Source of the DNA: Clostridia bacterium
GTDB taxonomy: Bacteria > Bacillota > Clostridia > Oscillospirales > Acutalibacteraceae
Length of the DNA stretch: 64,000 bases
Reading direction: 5' to 3'
Assembly: GCA_017416485.1 (NCBI GenBank)
Contig: JAFQCH010000025.1
Location: forward strand, 1-64,000
The translations under genes and the position numbers were made by a program. Below the pieces are notes generated by a model, which was not told the origin of the DNA, did not search any database, and was given only the letters and a program-made list of their open reading frames with translations. Shown one piece after another: positions 45,216-53,042 of the stretch (its first letter is position 1; each line of letters begins with the position of its first letter).

Positions 45216-46394
45216 GTGGCAACCCGACAGGAAGATAACCAAAAAAAGAGCATAGCTGTTGTGAAAATGATCGGCATGGTTTTGCTGTTCGGCATTCTTG
45301 TGTTTGCTGCCGCACGGGTGATTGTCGGTTCTTCGGGATCGGACTATACTTCCGATACATTGACAGTGGACCCGCAAGGTGAGATTCTGTATTCAATCCC
45401 TTCGCAGGCTGTTGCGGATATGACAGCTTATGAAACGGGGATTGCGGTGCTTACAGACAGTGATATGCTGTATTTTGATGCCGCCGGCAGCATCACCCGC
45501 AGCGCGCAGCACGCATACAGATCTCCTGCTTTTGCATTTTATGACCGCGAGTTTCTTGTTTATGACCGCGGCACACCCAATTACCGAATAGAGATCAATG
45601 CGGCTGTTTATGACGAATATACGGCAAATGCTGACCTGCTGACAGCGGCTGTCGGAACAAACGGCACTTATGCCGTTGCAACGCTGGCTGACGGCGGTTT
45701 TCAGTCAAAATTATATGTGTATGCCGCCGACGGAAGTCTTCGGTTTGAATGGGGCAGTGCAAAGCACTTTATTACCCATATTGCACTTTCCGACAGCAAA
45801 GACCGCTATGCCGTTGCACTGGCCGGCAGTGAAAGTGCAGGCTATGTGAGTCAGATTCAGGTTTTTGAACGCGGTGTAACACAGCCGCTTTATACATTGT
45901 CTTATAACGATGTTACCGTGCTTGCAATTGATTTTATGAAAGACGATACGCTGGCACTTGTAACCGATTCTTTTGTGGCATACATTGAAGACGGAGTTGC
46001 CGAAACCAAGCTGGAGTATGCGATTTCTTCATTGCTCAGCTTTGATCTGCAACATGCCGATGAAATTTCTGTGCTGTTGTCAAGCGGCTATGTGGATGAA
46101 GACAATCACCGCGTATTTGCGTGGGATAAAAACGGAAAAGCCATTCTGGATCCGGCCGCCGTTTCTCCGAATGTTTCCCGTTTGAGCGTTGAAAAAAAAT
46201 ATTTTGCAGTGGCGGATGAAAAAAACATCACTGTTTATGACCGCAAAGGGGCATTCACAGGCGAAGCCCGGTCTGTGTATAACATAGACCGCTTGCAGGT
46301 CGTAGGTGCGCGTGTATTCTGCTTGCATGAAAACGGGTTTTCCGTTTGGTCGGTGCACAGCCGCCTTGCCCAAACAGATGAAGTTGCCAATTGA
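45216..46394 (+). CDS. DUF5711-like membrane-anchored beta-propeller protein
   Basis: About 392 residues: a short basic N-terminus (QEDNQKKS), one transmembrane helix (about 18-37), and a long outer region of repeated beta strands of the type YETGIAVLTDSDMLYFDAAG and AFYDREFLVYDRG, consistent with a seven- or eight-bladed propeller. It looks like the DUF5711 family, which is common next to CvpA-like genes in Clostridia; the function is unknown. The GTG at 45216 is seven bases after AGGAGG; the TTG at 45198 overlaps truA and lacks a site. It is transcribed in line with truA. Confidence 0.82.
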   Translation: MATRQEDNQKKSIAVVKMIGMVLLFGILVFAAARVIVGSSGSDYTSDTLTVDPQGEILYSIPSQAVADMTAYETGIAVLTDSDMLYFDAAGSITRSAQHAYRSPAFAFYDREFLVYDRGTPNYRIEINAAVYDEYTANADLLTAAVGTNGTYAVATLADGGFQSKLYVYAADGSLRFEWGSAKHFITHIALSDSKDRYAVALAGSESAGYVSQIQVFERGVTQPLYTLSYNDVTVLAIDFMKDDTLALVTDSFVAYIEDGVAETKLEYAISSLLSFDLQHADEISVLLSSGYVDEDNHRVFAWDKNGKAILDPAAVSPNVSRLSVEKKYFAVADEKNITVYDRKGAFTGEARSVYNIDRLQVVGARVFCLHENGFSVWSVHSRLAQTDEVAN

Positions 46395-46468
46395 TTTATA
46401 AGAAGTTAACAAGTTTGCAACATTTATACTGTACATTATTCTGAAAGATCCGAGGAGGTCTTTTGTAG

Positions 46469-47200
46469 ATGGAAAAATACATTATAGACATATTGTTGAT
46501 TGCCGTTGTTGTTATCTCGGCTCTTATTGCGGCGCGAAAGGGATTTTTCCTGACCCTTATGAGTATTCTTTCAGCCATCGGGGCACTCATTGGTGCCAAA
46601 ATCCTGGCAGACCCCATTGCATTGTTTGCATATAACAATGCGGTGCGCAATCCCGTGCTTACAAAGGTGCAGTCCATGCTGCCCGAAACGCTGGCCAACA
46701 ACGACCCGCAGACAGTGATCAACGGTATTCTCGAACAATTGCCGGACGGCATTGCCGCAATGGTTGAAAACTACGGCATTCTGGATTCCGCCGTTGCCGC
46801 CGCAGGGGATGCAACCGCTTTTTTCAGTATGGATAATCTGGAAGTCAATTACATCAAACCGTTTTGCCTTTCGGTTTTGTCACTGCTTGCAACCATTATC
46901 ATTTTTTACATTCTCTTTGTTGTTCTTCGGTTGTTCTCAAAAATGCTCAATCGGGCAATCTACAGGAATAAAAAGCAGCCCGTCAACCGTTTTCTCGGTG
47001 CGGCGCTCGGCGTTGTCCGTGCGGCAATCCCGTTGGCGGTCTTTGTGCTTTTGTTAAATTTTGCGGCTGACTATAATATCAACGATACATTGACAGCCGC
47101 TGTTGAAAATTCTAAAATCTGCGCCTGGGTCGAAACCGTTTCTCCCCAGTTGTTTGAAGAACTCACAAACGGCGACGGCATAACAGCACAGAATGCGTGA
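46469..47200 (+). CDS. CvpA family membrane protein
   Basis: 243 residues. The opening YIIDILLIAVVVISALIAARKGFF carries the CvpA-type first helix and A-R-x-G-F/L turn; later helices lie at about 28-48, 130-155 and 170-190, with a basic FSKMLNRAIYRNKKQPVNRFLGAALG loop. CvpA/colicin V production relatives are poorly understood inner-membrane proteins linked to envelope homeostasis. AGGAGG lies upstream of the ATG. It overlaps the reading frame in front of pgsA and is probably co-transcribed with the DUF5711 gene. Confidence 0.85.
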   Translation: MEKYIIDILLIAVVVISALIAARKGFFLTLMSILSAIGALIGAKILADPIALFAYNNAVRNPVLTKVQSMLPETLANNDPQTVINGILEQLPDGIAAMVENYGILDSAVAAAGDATAFFSMDNLEVNYIKPFCLSVLSLLATIIIFYILFVVLRLFSKMLNRAIYRNKKQPVNRFLGAALGVVRAAIPLAVFVLLLNFAADYNINDTLTAAVENSKICAWVETVSPQLFEELTNGDGITAQNA

Positions 47201-47216
47201 AAGGAAGGAACAAAAA

Positions 47217-47864
47217 ATGGAAAACACAAATCCTCAGAAACACAAAAAAACAGGCGATCTCTTTGATAACGTCTGGACGATCCCGAATCTTCTTTCGGCT
47301 TTGCGCATCGTTATGGTGCCCATCATTGCCGTTCTGTTTTTGAAAGGCGAAGCCGTTTGGGCGGTTGTTGTTCTTGCTCTTTCCGGCCTTTCCGACTTTT
47401 TTGACGGCAAAATTGCCCGTCGCTTCAATCAGATCAGCGCATTGGGCAAAATTCTTGACCCCATTGCCGACAAACTGACACAGATCACTCTGGCTGTTGT
47501 TCTGTTCTATGTGTTCTGGAAAGCCGAAAACGAAAGCATCCACGCTTTTGCATGGGTCTTCCTGCTGTTTGTTGCAAAGGAACTCATCATGCTCATCGGC
47601 GGAGCTGTTATGCTTGCATTTGAAATCCGTCCCGGTGCTGCCGAAATGCCCGGCAAGGTTGCCACCATGGTGTTTTATGTTGTCATGGTCGTCATTGTTG
47701 CGTTCGGCCCCGAAGTCGGTGCATTCCGTGATTTGTTCACCCTACCCGACCTGGTGATGAAAGTGCTTGTTGTGATTTCGGTTATTCTTACCTTTGTTGC
47801 CTTTGCATTTTATTTGCCCGAAACATTCCGCCAGTTCAAGGAAAGATTTTCCAAGAAAAAATAA
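47217..47864 (+). CDS. pgsA: CDP-diacylglycerol-glycerol-3-phosphate 3-phosphatidyltransferase
   Basis: 215 residues with the CDP-alcohol phosphotransferase signature in SDFFDGKIARRFNQIS and the following GKILDPIADK (D-G-x2-A-R-x8-G-x3-D-x3-D). Several transmembrane helices follow. It makes phosphatidylglycerophosphate. The ATG at 47217 has GGAAGGA seven bases upstream; the ATG at 47193 overlaps the previous gene and lacks a site. An N-terminal hydrophilic extension (ENTNPQKHKKTGDLFDN) is a little longer than in most relatives. Confidence 0.93.
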   Translation: MENTNPQKHKKTGDLFDNVWTIPNLLSALRIVMVPIIAVLFLKGEAVWAVVVLALSGLSDFFDGKIARRFNQISALGKILDPIADKLTQITLAVVLFYVFWKAENESIHAFAWVFLLFVAKELIMLIGGAVMLAFEIRPGAAEMPGKVATMVFYVVMVVIVAFGPEVGAFRDLFTLPDLVMKVLVVISVILTFVAFAFYLPETFRQFKERFSKKK

Positions 47865-47903
47865 GAGAAATAAAAGACTCATTCCCCCGCGAAAGGAAAT
47901 TAT

Positions 47904-50219
47904 ATGAATTTTAAACTTTGTTCCCGTTGCAAACAGCGTCCTGCTGCAGTGTTTATCTCCAAAATTGAAGGGGATAAGACCACGCAGGAAGGCCTTTGCA
48001 TCAAATGTGCAATGGAGCTGAATATCGGCCCCATCAAAGATATGATGAATAAAATGGGCGTTACCGAAGAAGATCTCGATGCTCTCAACGATCAGTTCGG
48101 TGATGTCTTCGGCAATATGGCAGACGGTGATGCGTTTGAAAACGGCGGTGCTTCCACCCTGCCGTTTTTGCAGAACCTGTTCGGCGAACACGGACTCACT
48201 TCCAAAAATAAGGACGATGAAGTGGATCTGCCGGCCGAACTTGTTGAAGAAGGCGAAAAATCACGTCCCCGTCCCGGTGCCAAACGCGAGCGCGGTAAGA
48301 AAAAGGACGACAGCCGCAAGTTCCTCGGTCAGTATTGCACCGACCTCACCAAGCGCGCAAAAGAAAATAAACTTGACCCCATTGTCGGCAGAGATAACGA
48401 AATTGCCCGTGTGATTCAGATTCTGTGCCGCCGTTCCAAGAATAACCCCTGCCTGATCGGTGAACCCGGCGTCGGTAAAACCGCCATTGCAGAAGGGCTT
48501 GCTATCCGCATTGCCGCAGGTGAAGTGCCTGCAAAGCTGGCAGACAAAGAGATTCATCTGCTCGATCTGACTGCTTTGGTGGCCGGTACACAGTTCCGCG
48601 GCCAGTTTGAAAGCCGCATCAAGGGACTTATTGAAGAAGTCAAGGCGGAAGGCAATATCATTCTTTTTATTGACGAAGTGCACACCCTTGTCGGCACGGG
48701 CGATGCGGAAGGCTCCATGAACGCTGCCAACATCCTCAAACCCGCCCTGTCGCGCGGCGAAGTGCAGGTTATCGGTGCCACAACCTTTACCGAATACCGT
48801 AAGCACATCGAAAAGGATGCCGCACTTGAACGCCGTTTTCAGCCCGTGAAAGTGGAAGAACCCTCCGTGGAAGAAGCCCACGAAATGCTCAAGGGCATCA
48901 AGCATAAATACGAAGAATACCACCGTGTTCGCATTTCCGATAATCTGCTTTATAAAATGGTGGTTCTTTCTGAACGCTATATTACGGATCGTTTTCTGCC
49001 TGATAAAGCAATCGATTTGCTCGACGAAGCGTGCACCTGTGCCAACCTTCGCAACCCCGCCATCAGTGCTTTTGACCTGAGTGAAAAGAAACTTGCCGAG
49101 CTTCGCAAGCTCGATGAAGAACTGAGCACTCCGAGCGAAAACATGGACTATGAAAAAATCGCCAAGGTGCGTGCCGATATTGCCATGGAAGAAGGCAGAA
49201 ATGCCGAGCTTGCCGAAAAAGCAAAGCAGAATGCAGTTATTGAAGATGACATCGGCAAGGTCATCAGCCTGTGGACGGGCATCCCCGTGCGTAAGATTAT
49301 TGATACCGATATCAACCGCCTTGCAGGCATGGAAGGCAATATCAAAAAACGCATTATCGGTCAGAATGAAGCCGTTGAAGCCGTTTGCGCCGCCATCCGC
49401 CGCAGCCGTATTCAGTTGAGTCCGCAAAAACGTCCCGCATCGTTCATCTTTGTCGGCCCTACGGGTGTCGGCAAAACCGAACTCGTCAAGCGCCTTGCAG
49501 ATGAACTGTTCGATACCCCCGAAACCCTCATTCGTCTGGATATGTCCGAATTCATGGAAAAGCATTCCGTGTCGCGGCTCATCGGTTCGCCTCCCGGTTA
49601 TGTCGGTTATGACGAAGCAGGTCAGCTGACTGAAAAAGTGCGCCGCAAACCCTATTCTGTGGTTTTGTTTGACGAAATCGAAAAAGCACATCCCGATGTT
49701 ATGAACATCCTGTTGCAGATTCTTGATGAAGGCAAAACCAACGATGCACAGGGCAGAACCGTTAATTTTGCAAACTGCGTCATCATTATGACCTCCAATG
49801 CCGGCAGTGAACGCAAGGAAACACTGCTCGGCTTCGGTCAGGAAAAAAATGATGTTACCAAAAACAAGGCAATGAAGGCATTGCGCGATTTCCTTCGTCC
49901 CGAATTCCTCGGCAGAGTGGACGAAATCATCGTTTTCAATGAACTGACCGAAGAAGATTACAAGAAAATCGCCAAGCTCCTCATTGACGAATTCATCCCC
50001 GCACTCGAAGACAAGGGGATCCGCCTGATCGTCGAAGACGGTGTTGCCGAACTCGTTGCAAAAGAATCCGCAGGCGGTGCCAGAGGTGCTCGTGATATCC
50101 GCTATTGCATCCGCCGCAATATTGAAGACCCCATTGCAAACCTTATCATTGCCGCAGGGGACAACGGACTCGAAGAAATCCGCATCAGTGTGGCTGACGG
50201 CAAAATCGTTGTTTGTTGA
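47904..50219 (+). CDS. clpE: ClpE-like AAA+ unfoldase with N-terminal zinc finger
   Basis: 771 residues. Four cysteines (C6, C9, C32, C35) form an N-terminal zinc ribbon as in ClpE. A variable linker follows, then AAA-1 with Walker A GEPGVGKT (186-193) and FIDEVH, a short middle region (about 400-460) and AAA-2 with Walker A GPTGVGKT (about 518-525), [17 protein letters not shown] and [20 protein letters not shown] fits the ClpP-binding loop (V/I/L-G-F). It should unfold damaged proteins for ClpP. The ClpC-type N domain is absent. No CtsR-like operator was found in the 39-base gap to pgsA, so it may be read from upstream. Confidence 0.92.
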   Translation: MNFKLCSRCKQRPAAVFISKIEGDKTTQEGLCIKCAMELNIGPIKDMMNKMGVTEEDLDALNDQFGDVFGNMADGDAFENGGASTLPFLQNLFGEHGLTSKNKDDEVDLPAELVEEGEKSRPRPGAKRERGKKKDDSRKFLGQYCTDLTKRAKENKLDPIVGRDNEIARVIQILCRRSKNNPCLIGEPGVGKTAIAEGLAIRIAAGEVPAKLADKEIHLLDLTALVAGTQFRGQFESRIKGLIEEVKAEGNIILFIDEVHTLVGTGDAEGSMNAANILKPALSRGEVQVIGATTFTEYRKHIEKDAALERRFQPVKVEEPSVEEAHEMLKGIKHKYEEYHRVRISDNLLYKMVVLSERYITDRFLPDKAIDLLDEACTCANLRNPAISAFDLSEKKLAELRKLDEELSTPSENMDYEKIAKVRADIAMEEGRNAELAEKAKQNAVIEDDIGKVISLWTGIPVRKIIDTDINRLAGMEGNIKKRIIGQNEAVEAVCAAIRRSRIQLSPQKRPASFIFVGPTGVGKTELVKRLADELFDTPETLIRLDMSEFMEKHSVSRLIGSPPGYVGYDEAGQLTEKVRRKPYSVVLFDEIEKAHPDVMNILLQILDEGKTNDAQGRTVNFANCVIIMTSNAGSERKETLLGFGQEKNDVTKNKAMKALRDFLRPEFLGRVDEIIVFNELTEEDYKKIAKLLIDEFIPALEDKGIRLIVEDGVAELVAKESAGGARGARDIRYCIRRNIEDPIANLIIAAGDNGLEEIRISVADGKIVVC

Positions 50220-50228
50220 TAAAAGCAG

Positions 50229-50265
50229 AAAGTGTGTCGTGTTGTTCGCGGCACACTTTTTATAA
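50229..50265 (+). terminator. Terminator of the clpE-like gene
   Basis: AAAGTGTG with TCG pairs with CG GCACACTTT (to about 50260), then T-rich sequence. Confidence 0.8.
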
Positions 50266-50301
50266 TTTTTTATTTATATTTTAAAAACTATAAAAATCTG
50301 C

Positions 50302-50330
50302 TTGACATTGCGCTTTGTTTATGGTAAACT
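50302..50330 (+). promoter_or_regulatory. Promoter of the tRNA-Ser pair
   Basis: TTGACA (50302-50307), a 17-base spacer, TAAACT (50325-50330), 12 bases before the tRNA. Confidence 0.78.
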
Positions 50331-50342
50331 ACTTGTGCATTA

Positions 50343-50431
50343 GGAGAGATACCGAAGCGGTCATAACGGAACGGTCTTGAAAACCGTCGTACTGCAAAGT
50401 ACCGTGGGTTCGAATCCCACTCTCTCCGCCA
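50343..50431 (+). tRNA. tRNA-Ser (anticodon UGA), CCA encoded
   Basis: Acceptor GGAGAGA/TCTCTCC, anticodon stem ACGGT/ACCGT around CTTGAAA (anticodon TGA), and a long class II variable arm mark a serine tRNA; G is the discriminator base. Confidence 0.94.
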
Positions 50432-50470
50432 CTTAAACACAATCGAATTTATCTTTATTTGTTACCATAC

Positions 50471-50561
50471 GGAGAAGTACTCAAGTTGGTGACGAGGCGC
50501 CCCTGCTAAGGGCGTAGGTCGGGTAACCGGCGCAGGAGTTCGAGTCTCCTCTTCTCCGCCA
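50471..50561 (+). tRNA. tRNA-Ser (anticodon GCU), CCA encoded
   Basis: Acceptor GGAGAAG/CTTCTCC, anticodon stem closing on CTGCTAA (anticodon GCT, reading AGC/AGU), a long variable arm (TAGGTCGGGTAACCGGC) and discriminator G. Confidence 0.94.
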
Positions 50562-50604
50562 AAAAAGAAGTAACTTTTGTCTACCAAAAGTTACTTCTTT
50601 TTTT
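50562..50604 (+). terminator. Terminator after the tRNA-Ser pair
   Basis: GAAGTAACTTTTG (50567-50579) pairs perfectly with CAAAAGTTACTTC (50585-50597), with A-tract and T-tract. Confidence 0.92.
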
Positions 50605-50787
50605 ATCCAAGCCGCAGGCTTGGCATATCATCACCGCACGAAGTGCGGTGCATATCATCAGCCCCTTTGGGGCTGTATCTCATCACGCTTTAGCGTGCAT
50701 CTCCCTGCAGCTTGATGAGATACAACACTGCGTGTTGATGATATACAATGCTTCGCATTGATGATATACAACGGCAAGCCGTTGATT
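50605..50787 (+). repeat. Intergenic hairpin-repeat array, copy 2 (largest)
   Basis: Begins at the terminator T-tract with ATCC. The left arm has four small palindromes (AAGCCGCAGGCTT, ACCGCACGAAGTGCGGT, AGCCCCTTTGGGGCT, ACGCTTTAGCGT), each followed by a GCATATCATC- or GTATCTCATC-like link. A CTGCAG lies at the centre (50705 region). The right arm has three palindromes (CACTGCGTG, TGCTTCGCA, CGGCAAGCCG) each preceded by the inverted link TTGATGATATACAA. The whole is an imperfect giant inverted repeat of hairpins. No gene is supported within it. Confidence 0.85.
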
Positions 50788-50810
50788 TATTTCGCAACAG
50801 CGATATATCA

Positions 50811-50839
50811 TTGAAAAACGCAAGGTTTTATGATATAAT
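50811..50839 (+). promoter_or_regulatory. Promoter of the DUF2812-like gene
   Basis: TTGAAA (50811-50816), a 17-base spacer, TATAAT (50834-50839). Transcription should begin near 50846, which rules out the upstream in-frame start at 50748 inside the hairpin array. Confidence 0.82.
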
Positions 50840-50873
50840 CAATTGTAAAGTAGGTGGCATTTTGAAAGAGACA

Positions 50874-51449
50874 ATGTCAATGCGTTTCTTCTCTCCAATA
50901 TGGAAATGTGAAGAAATTGAGTCCAAACTGGAACAACTGGAGAAAGATGGGTGGAGATTAGATAAAATCTCCGGATTCAGAAAATTTAGATTTATTCGGT
51001 CACAAAATAAGGATGTTAAATATTTCTTTACTTGTTCTTTTGTCAAGGAAAGTGAAATGATAATAACCGAGCAAGCATTAAAAAGTCAACTCAATGCCAC
51101 CGAAATAGGCGGTAGTTTTATAGAACTGCTTAAAACCACATCTGTTTATCGTATAACGAAAACAGAAGATTTGCTGCAACGAAAGTTATATAGAAACATC
51201 TACTTAAGACACTTGGTAATGCAATATGTTTTGATCGGGCTTCTTTTTACAACGATAGCGGTTGCAGGTATAACCTTATCTTGCATTGTTAATAAAAATC
51301 CTCTTTGGGATATTAGGCATCTGTTTTTAGCCATTGTTGGCTTTGTCGGATTAACGCTTACGCTTCGGCATTTGTTCGGTTTGTTTCACTTACGAGAACA
51401 ATATGATAAATTTTCACAATCAAACAAAAATGCTACTTCTGACAAATAA
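50874..51449 (+). CDS. DUF2812-like membrane protein
   Basis: 191 residues. SMRFFSPIWKCEEIESKLEQ, then KDGWRLDKISGFRKFRF is the N-terminal soluble pattern of DUF2812-like proteins (length-matched helix, then a W/F-rich strand). Two transmembrane helices (about 115-140 and 150-172) follow. Codon use is noticeably AT-rich compared with neighbours, suggesting later acquisition. The ATG at 50874 follows GAAAGAG; a TTG at 50862 behind AGGTGG is the alternative. Function is unknown. The relative at 17916 has little sequence identity but the same layout. Confidence 0.72.
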   Translation: MSMRFFSPIWKCEEIESKLEQLEKDGWRLDKISGFRKFRFIRSQNKDVKYFFTCSFVKESEMIITEQALKSQLNATEIGGSFIELLKTTSVYRITKTEDLLQRKLYRNIYLRHLVMQYVLIGLLFTTIAVAGITLSCIVNKNPLWDIRHLFLAIVGFVGLTLTLRHLFGLFHLREQYDKFSQSNKNATSDK

Positions 51450-51516
51450 CTCGGCATTTTACGCACCTTTTCGCTTTTCTTTGCCTTGTTTACGCACCTT
51501 TTTACTGCTCTTTCGC

Positions 51517-51551
51517 AAAAAAAGACAAGTCTTTTGACTTGTCTTTTTTTT
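51517..51551 (+). terminator. Terminator-like hairpin before array copy 3
   Basis: AAGACAAGTC (51522-51531) pairs with GACTTGTCTT (51536-51545), with A-tract and T-tract. Upstream, TTTACGCACCTTTT occurs twice (51458 and 51489). Confidence 0.85.
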
Positions 51552-51618
51552 ATCCGATCCGAAGGATTGGTATGCAATCACGGCGCAGCCGTGTATGTAA
51601 TCAGCATAGCTGTATGGC
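51552..51618 (+). repeat. Intergenic hairpin-repeat array, copy 3
   Basis: Starts with ATCC at the T-tract, then GATCCGAAGGATT, link GGTATGCAATC, palindrome ACGGCGCAGCCGT, link GTATGTAATC, and AGCATAGCT. It is a short version of the arrays at 7187 and 50605. Confidence 0.78.
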
Positions 51619-51685
51619 ATTTTGATATTGCTTTTTTACTCTTATTATGCTATAAAATAATTAAATCAAATCAGGAGGCAATGAA

Positions 51686-52993
51686 ATGAAAACCAAAACC
51701 GCACCCGCCGACCAGGCAGTCAAAGCACCCAAAGGCAAAAAAGCTCTGAAAGTGCTCGGCATCATCTTTTTGTGTGTTGCTCTGATTGCAGGCATCACAG
51801 CAGGGGTGAATGCAGCCCTTTTGCAGTCTTCAAAAGCAAAAGCCGCATCCTTTGCAAAAGTGGAAATTGAAAATCAGCTTGTGCCCGAAAAAGACGAAAA
51901 CGGCTACTGGACTTTTGTGACAGACAGGGAGTTTAAAATTTTGCAACTGACCGATGTGCATATCGGCGGCGGTTACATGACTGCCAAAAAAGATGCCATG
52001 GCTCTTAATGCCGTTGCGGCAATGATTACTGCGGAAAAGCCTGACCTTGTTGTTGTGACGGGCGATATCTCTTACCCCGTACCGTTCCAGGCAGGTACCT
52101 TCAATAACCTTTCTTCCGCAAAGGTCTTTGCGACTCTTATGGAACAGCTTGGTGTGTATTGGACGGTTTGCTTCGGTAACCACGACACGGAAGCCTACAG
52201 TTATTACAGCCGTGCGCAGATTTCCGAATTCTACAGCAATGACGATTTTGCATATTGCCTGTTTGAAAGCGGTCCCGAAGAAGTGGACGGCTACGGCAAT
52301 CAGGTTATCAATGTGAAAAACAGCGAGGGCATTATCACGCAGTCCCTTTTCGTGTTCGACAGCCATTCTTATGTGGACGGCGACATCCTCGGCATTATGT
52401 GGAAGTATGATAATATTCACGAAAACCAGGTAGAATGGTACAAAAACACAGTTCTTGCCCTCAATGCACAGAACAATGCCGTGCTCAAAGAACTCGGCAG
52501 AGAAGAAAACTCTGCTATCAAATCCCTTGCATTTATGCACATTCCGCTTGTGGAACAGAAGGATGCTTGGTACGAATATGCCGAAAACGGATTTGAAGAC
52601 ACCGAAAATGTAAAATACATTTACGGTGTTGCAGGGGAAAGCAAAAAGGTTGTTTACTCCGGCATCAAGGAAGACAATCTGTTTGAAACCATGCTCGAAC
52701 TCGGCTCCACCAAGGGAACCTTCTGCGGCCATGACCATCTCAATAACTTCTCCATAGAGTACAAGGGAATCCGCCTGACCTACAGCCTGAGTGTGGACTA
52801 TCTGGCTTACCCGGGCATCAAAAATGAAGGCACACAGCGCGGTTGCACGGTTATCACCGTTTCGCCCGACGGCAGTTTCGATTGCAAAGCAGAAAATTAC
52901 TATCAGGAAAAATATGTAAGTCAGTACGAAAAAGAAGAAGTCACCATGCAGATGCTTGAAAATCTTCCGTATGATGAAATCGTAAAAGAATAA
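51686..52993 (+). CDS. Membrane-anchored metallophosphoesterase
   Basis: 435 residues. A cytoplasmic Lys-rich start (KAPKGKKALK) and one transmembrane helix (about 22-45) place the catalytic domain outside. Calcineurin-like motifs are complete: D90-x-H92 (LTDVHIGGG), GD127 (VVTGDIS), GN165H166D (FGNHD), H in FMHIP and GHDH (about 351). It should hydrolyse phosphoesters (nucleotides, lipids or wall precursors) with two metal ions. AGGAGG is seven bases before the ATG at 51686. It is a single gene with its own terminator; homologues are often pyrophosphatase or cyclic nucleotide phosphodiesterase-like, and the substrate is unknown. Confidence 0.88.
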   Translation: MKTKTAPADQAVKAPKGKKALKVLGIIFLCVALIAGITAGVNAALLQSSKAKAASFAKVEIENQLVPEKDENGYWTFVTDREFKILQLTDVHIGGGYMTAKKDAMALNAVAAMITAEKPDLVVVTGDISYPVPFQAGTFNNLSSAKVFATLMEQLGVYWTVCFGNHDTEAYSYYSRAQISEFYSNDDFAYCLFESGPEEVDGYGNQVINVKNSEGIITQSLFVFDSHSYVDGDILGIMWKYDNIHENQVEWYKNTVLALNAQNNAVLKELGREENSAIKSLAFMHIPLVEQKDAWYEYAENGFEDTENVKYIYGVAGESKKVVYSGIKEDNLFETMLELGSTKGTFCGHDHLNNFSIEYKGIRLTYSLSVDYLAYPGIKNEGTQRGCTVITVSPDGSFDCKAENYYQEKYVSQYEKEEVTMQMLENLPYDEIVKE

Positions 52994-53002
52994 TTAAAAC
53001 AG

Positions 53003-53029
53003 AAACCCACCGAATTGTTCGGTGGGTTT
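53003..53029. terminator. Bidirectional terminator between convergent genes
   Basis: AAACCCACCGAA (53003-53014) pairs with TTCGGTGGGTTT (53018-53029) around TTG, between the phosphoesterase and the flavoprotein gene. Confidence 0.9.
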
Positions 53030-53042
53030 GTTGTAAACAATC

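Noticed and set aside
48261..49691. 476-residue minus-strand open frame
   Set aside because: It is antisense to the ClpE-like AAA domains, which carry intact Walker motifs.
50605..50787. Possible CRISPR array
   Set aside because: The repeated links are inverted between the two arms, the variable parts are short palindromes of 9-17 bases, and no cas gene lies nearby.
50748..50861. Upstream start for the DUF2812-like gene
   Set aside because: It lies inside the hairpin array and upstream of the predicted transcription start near 50846.
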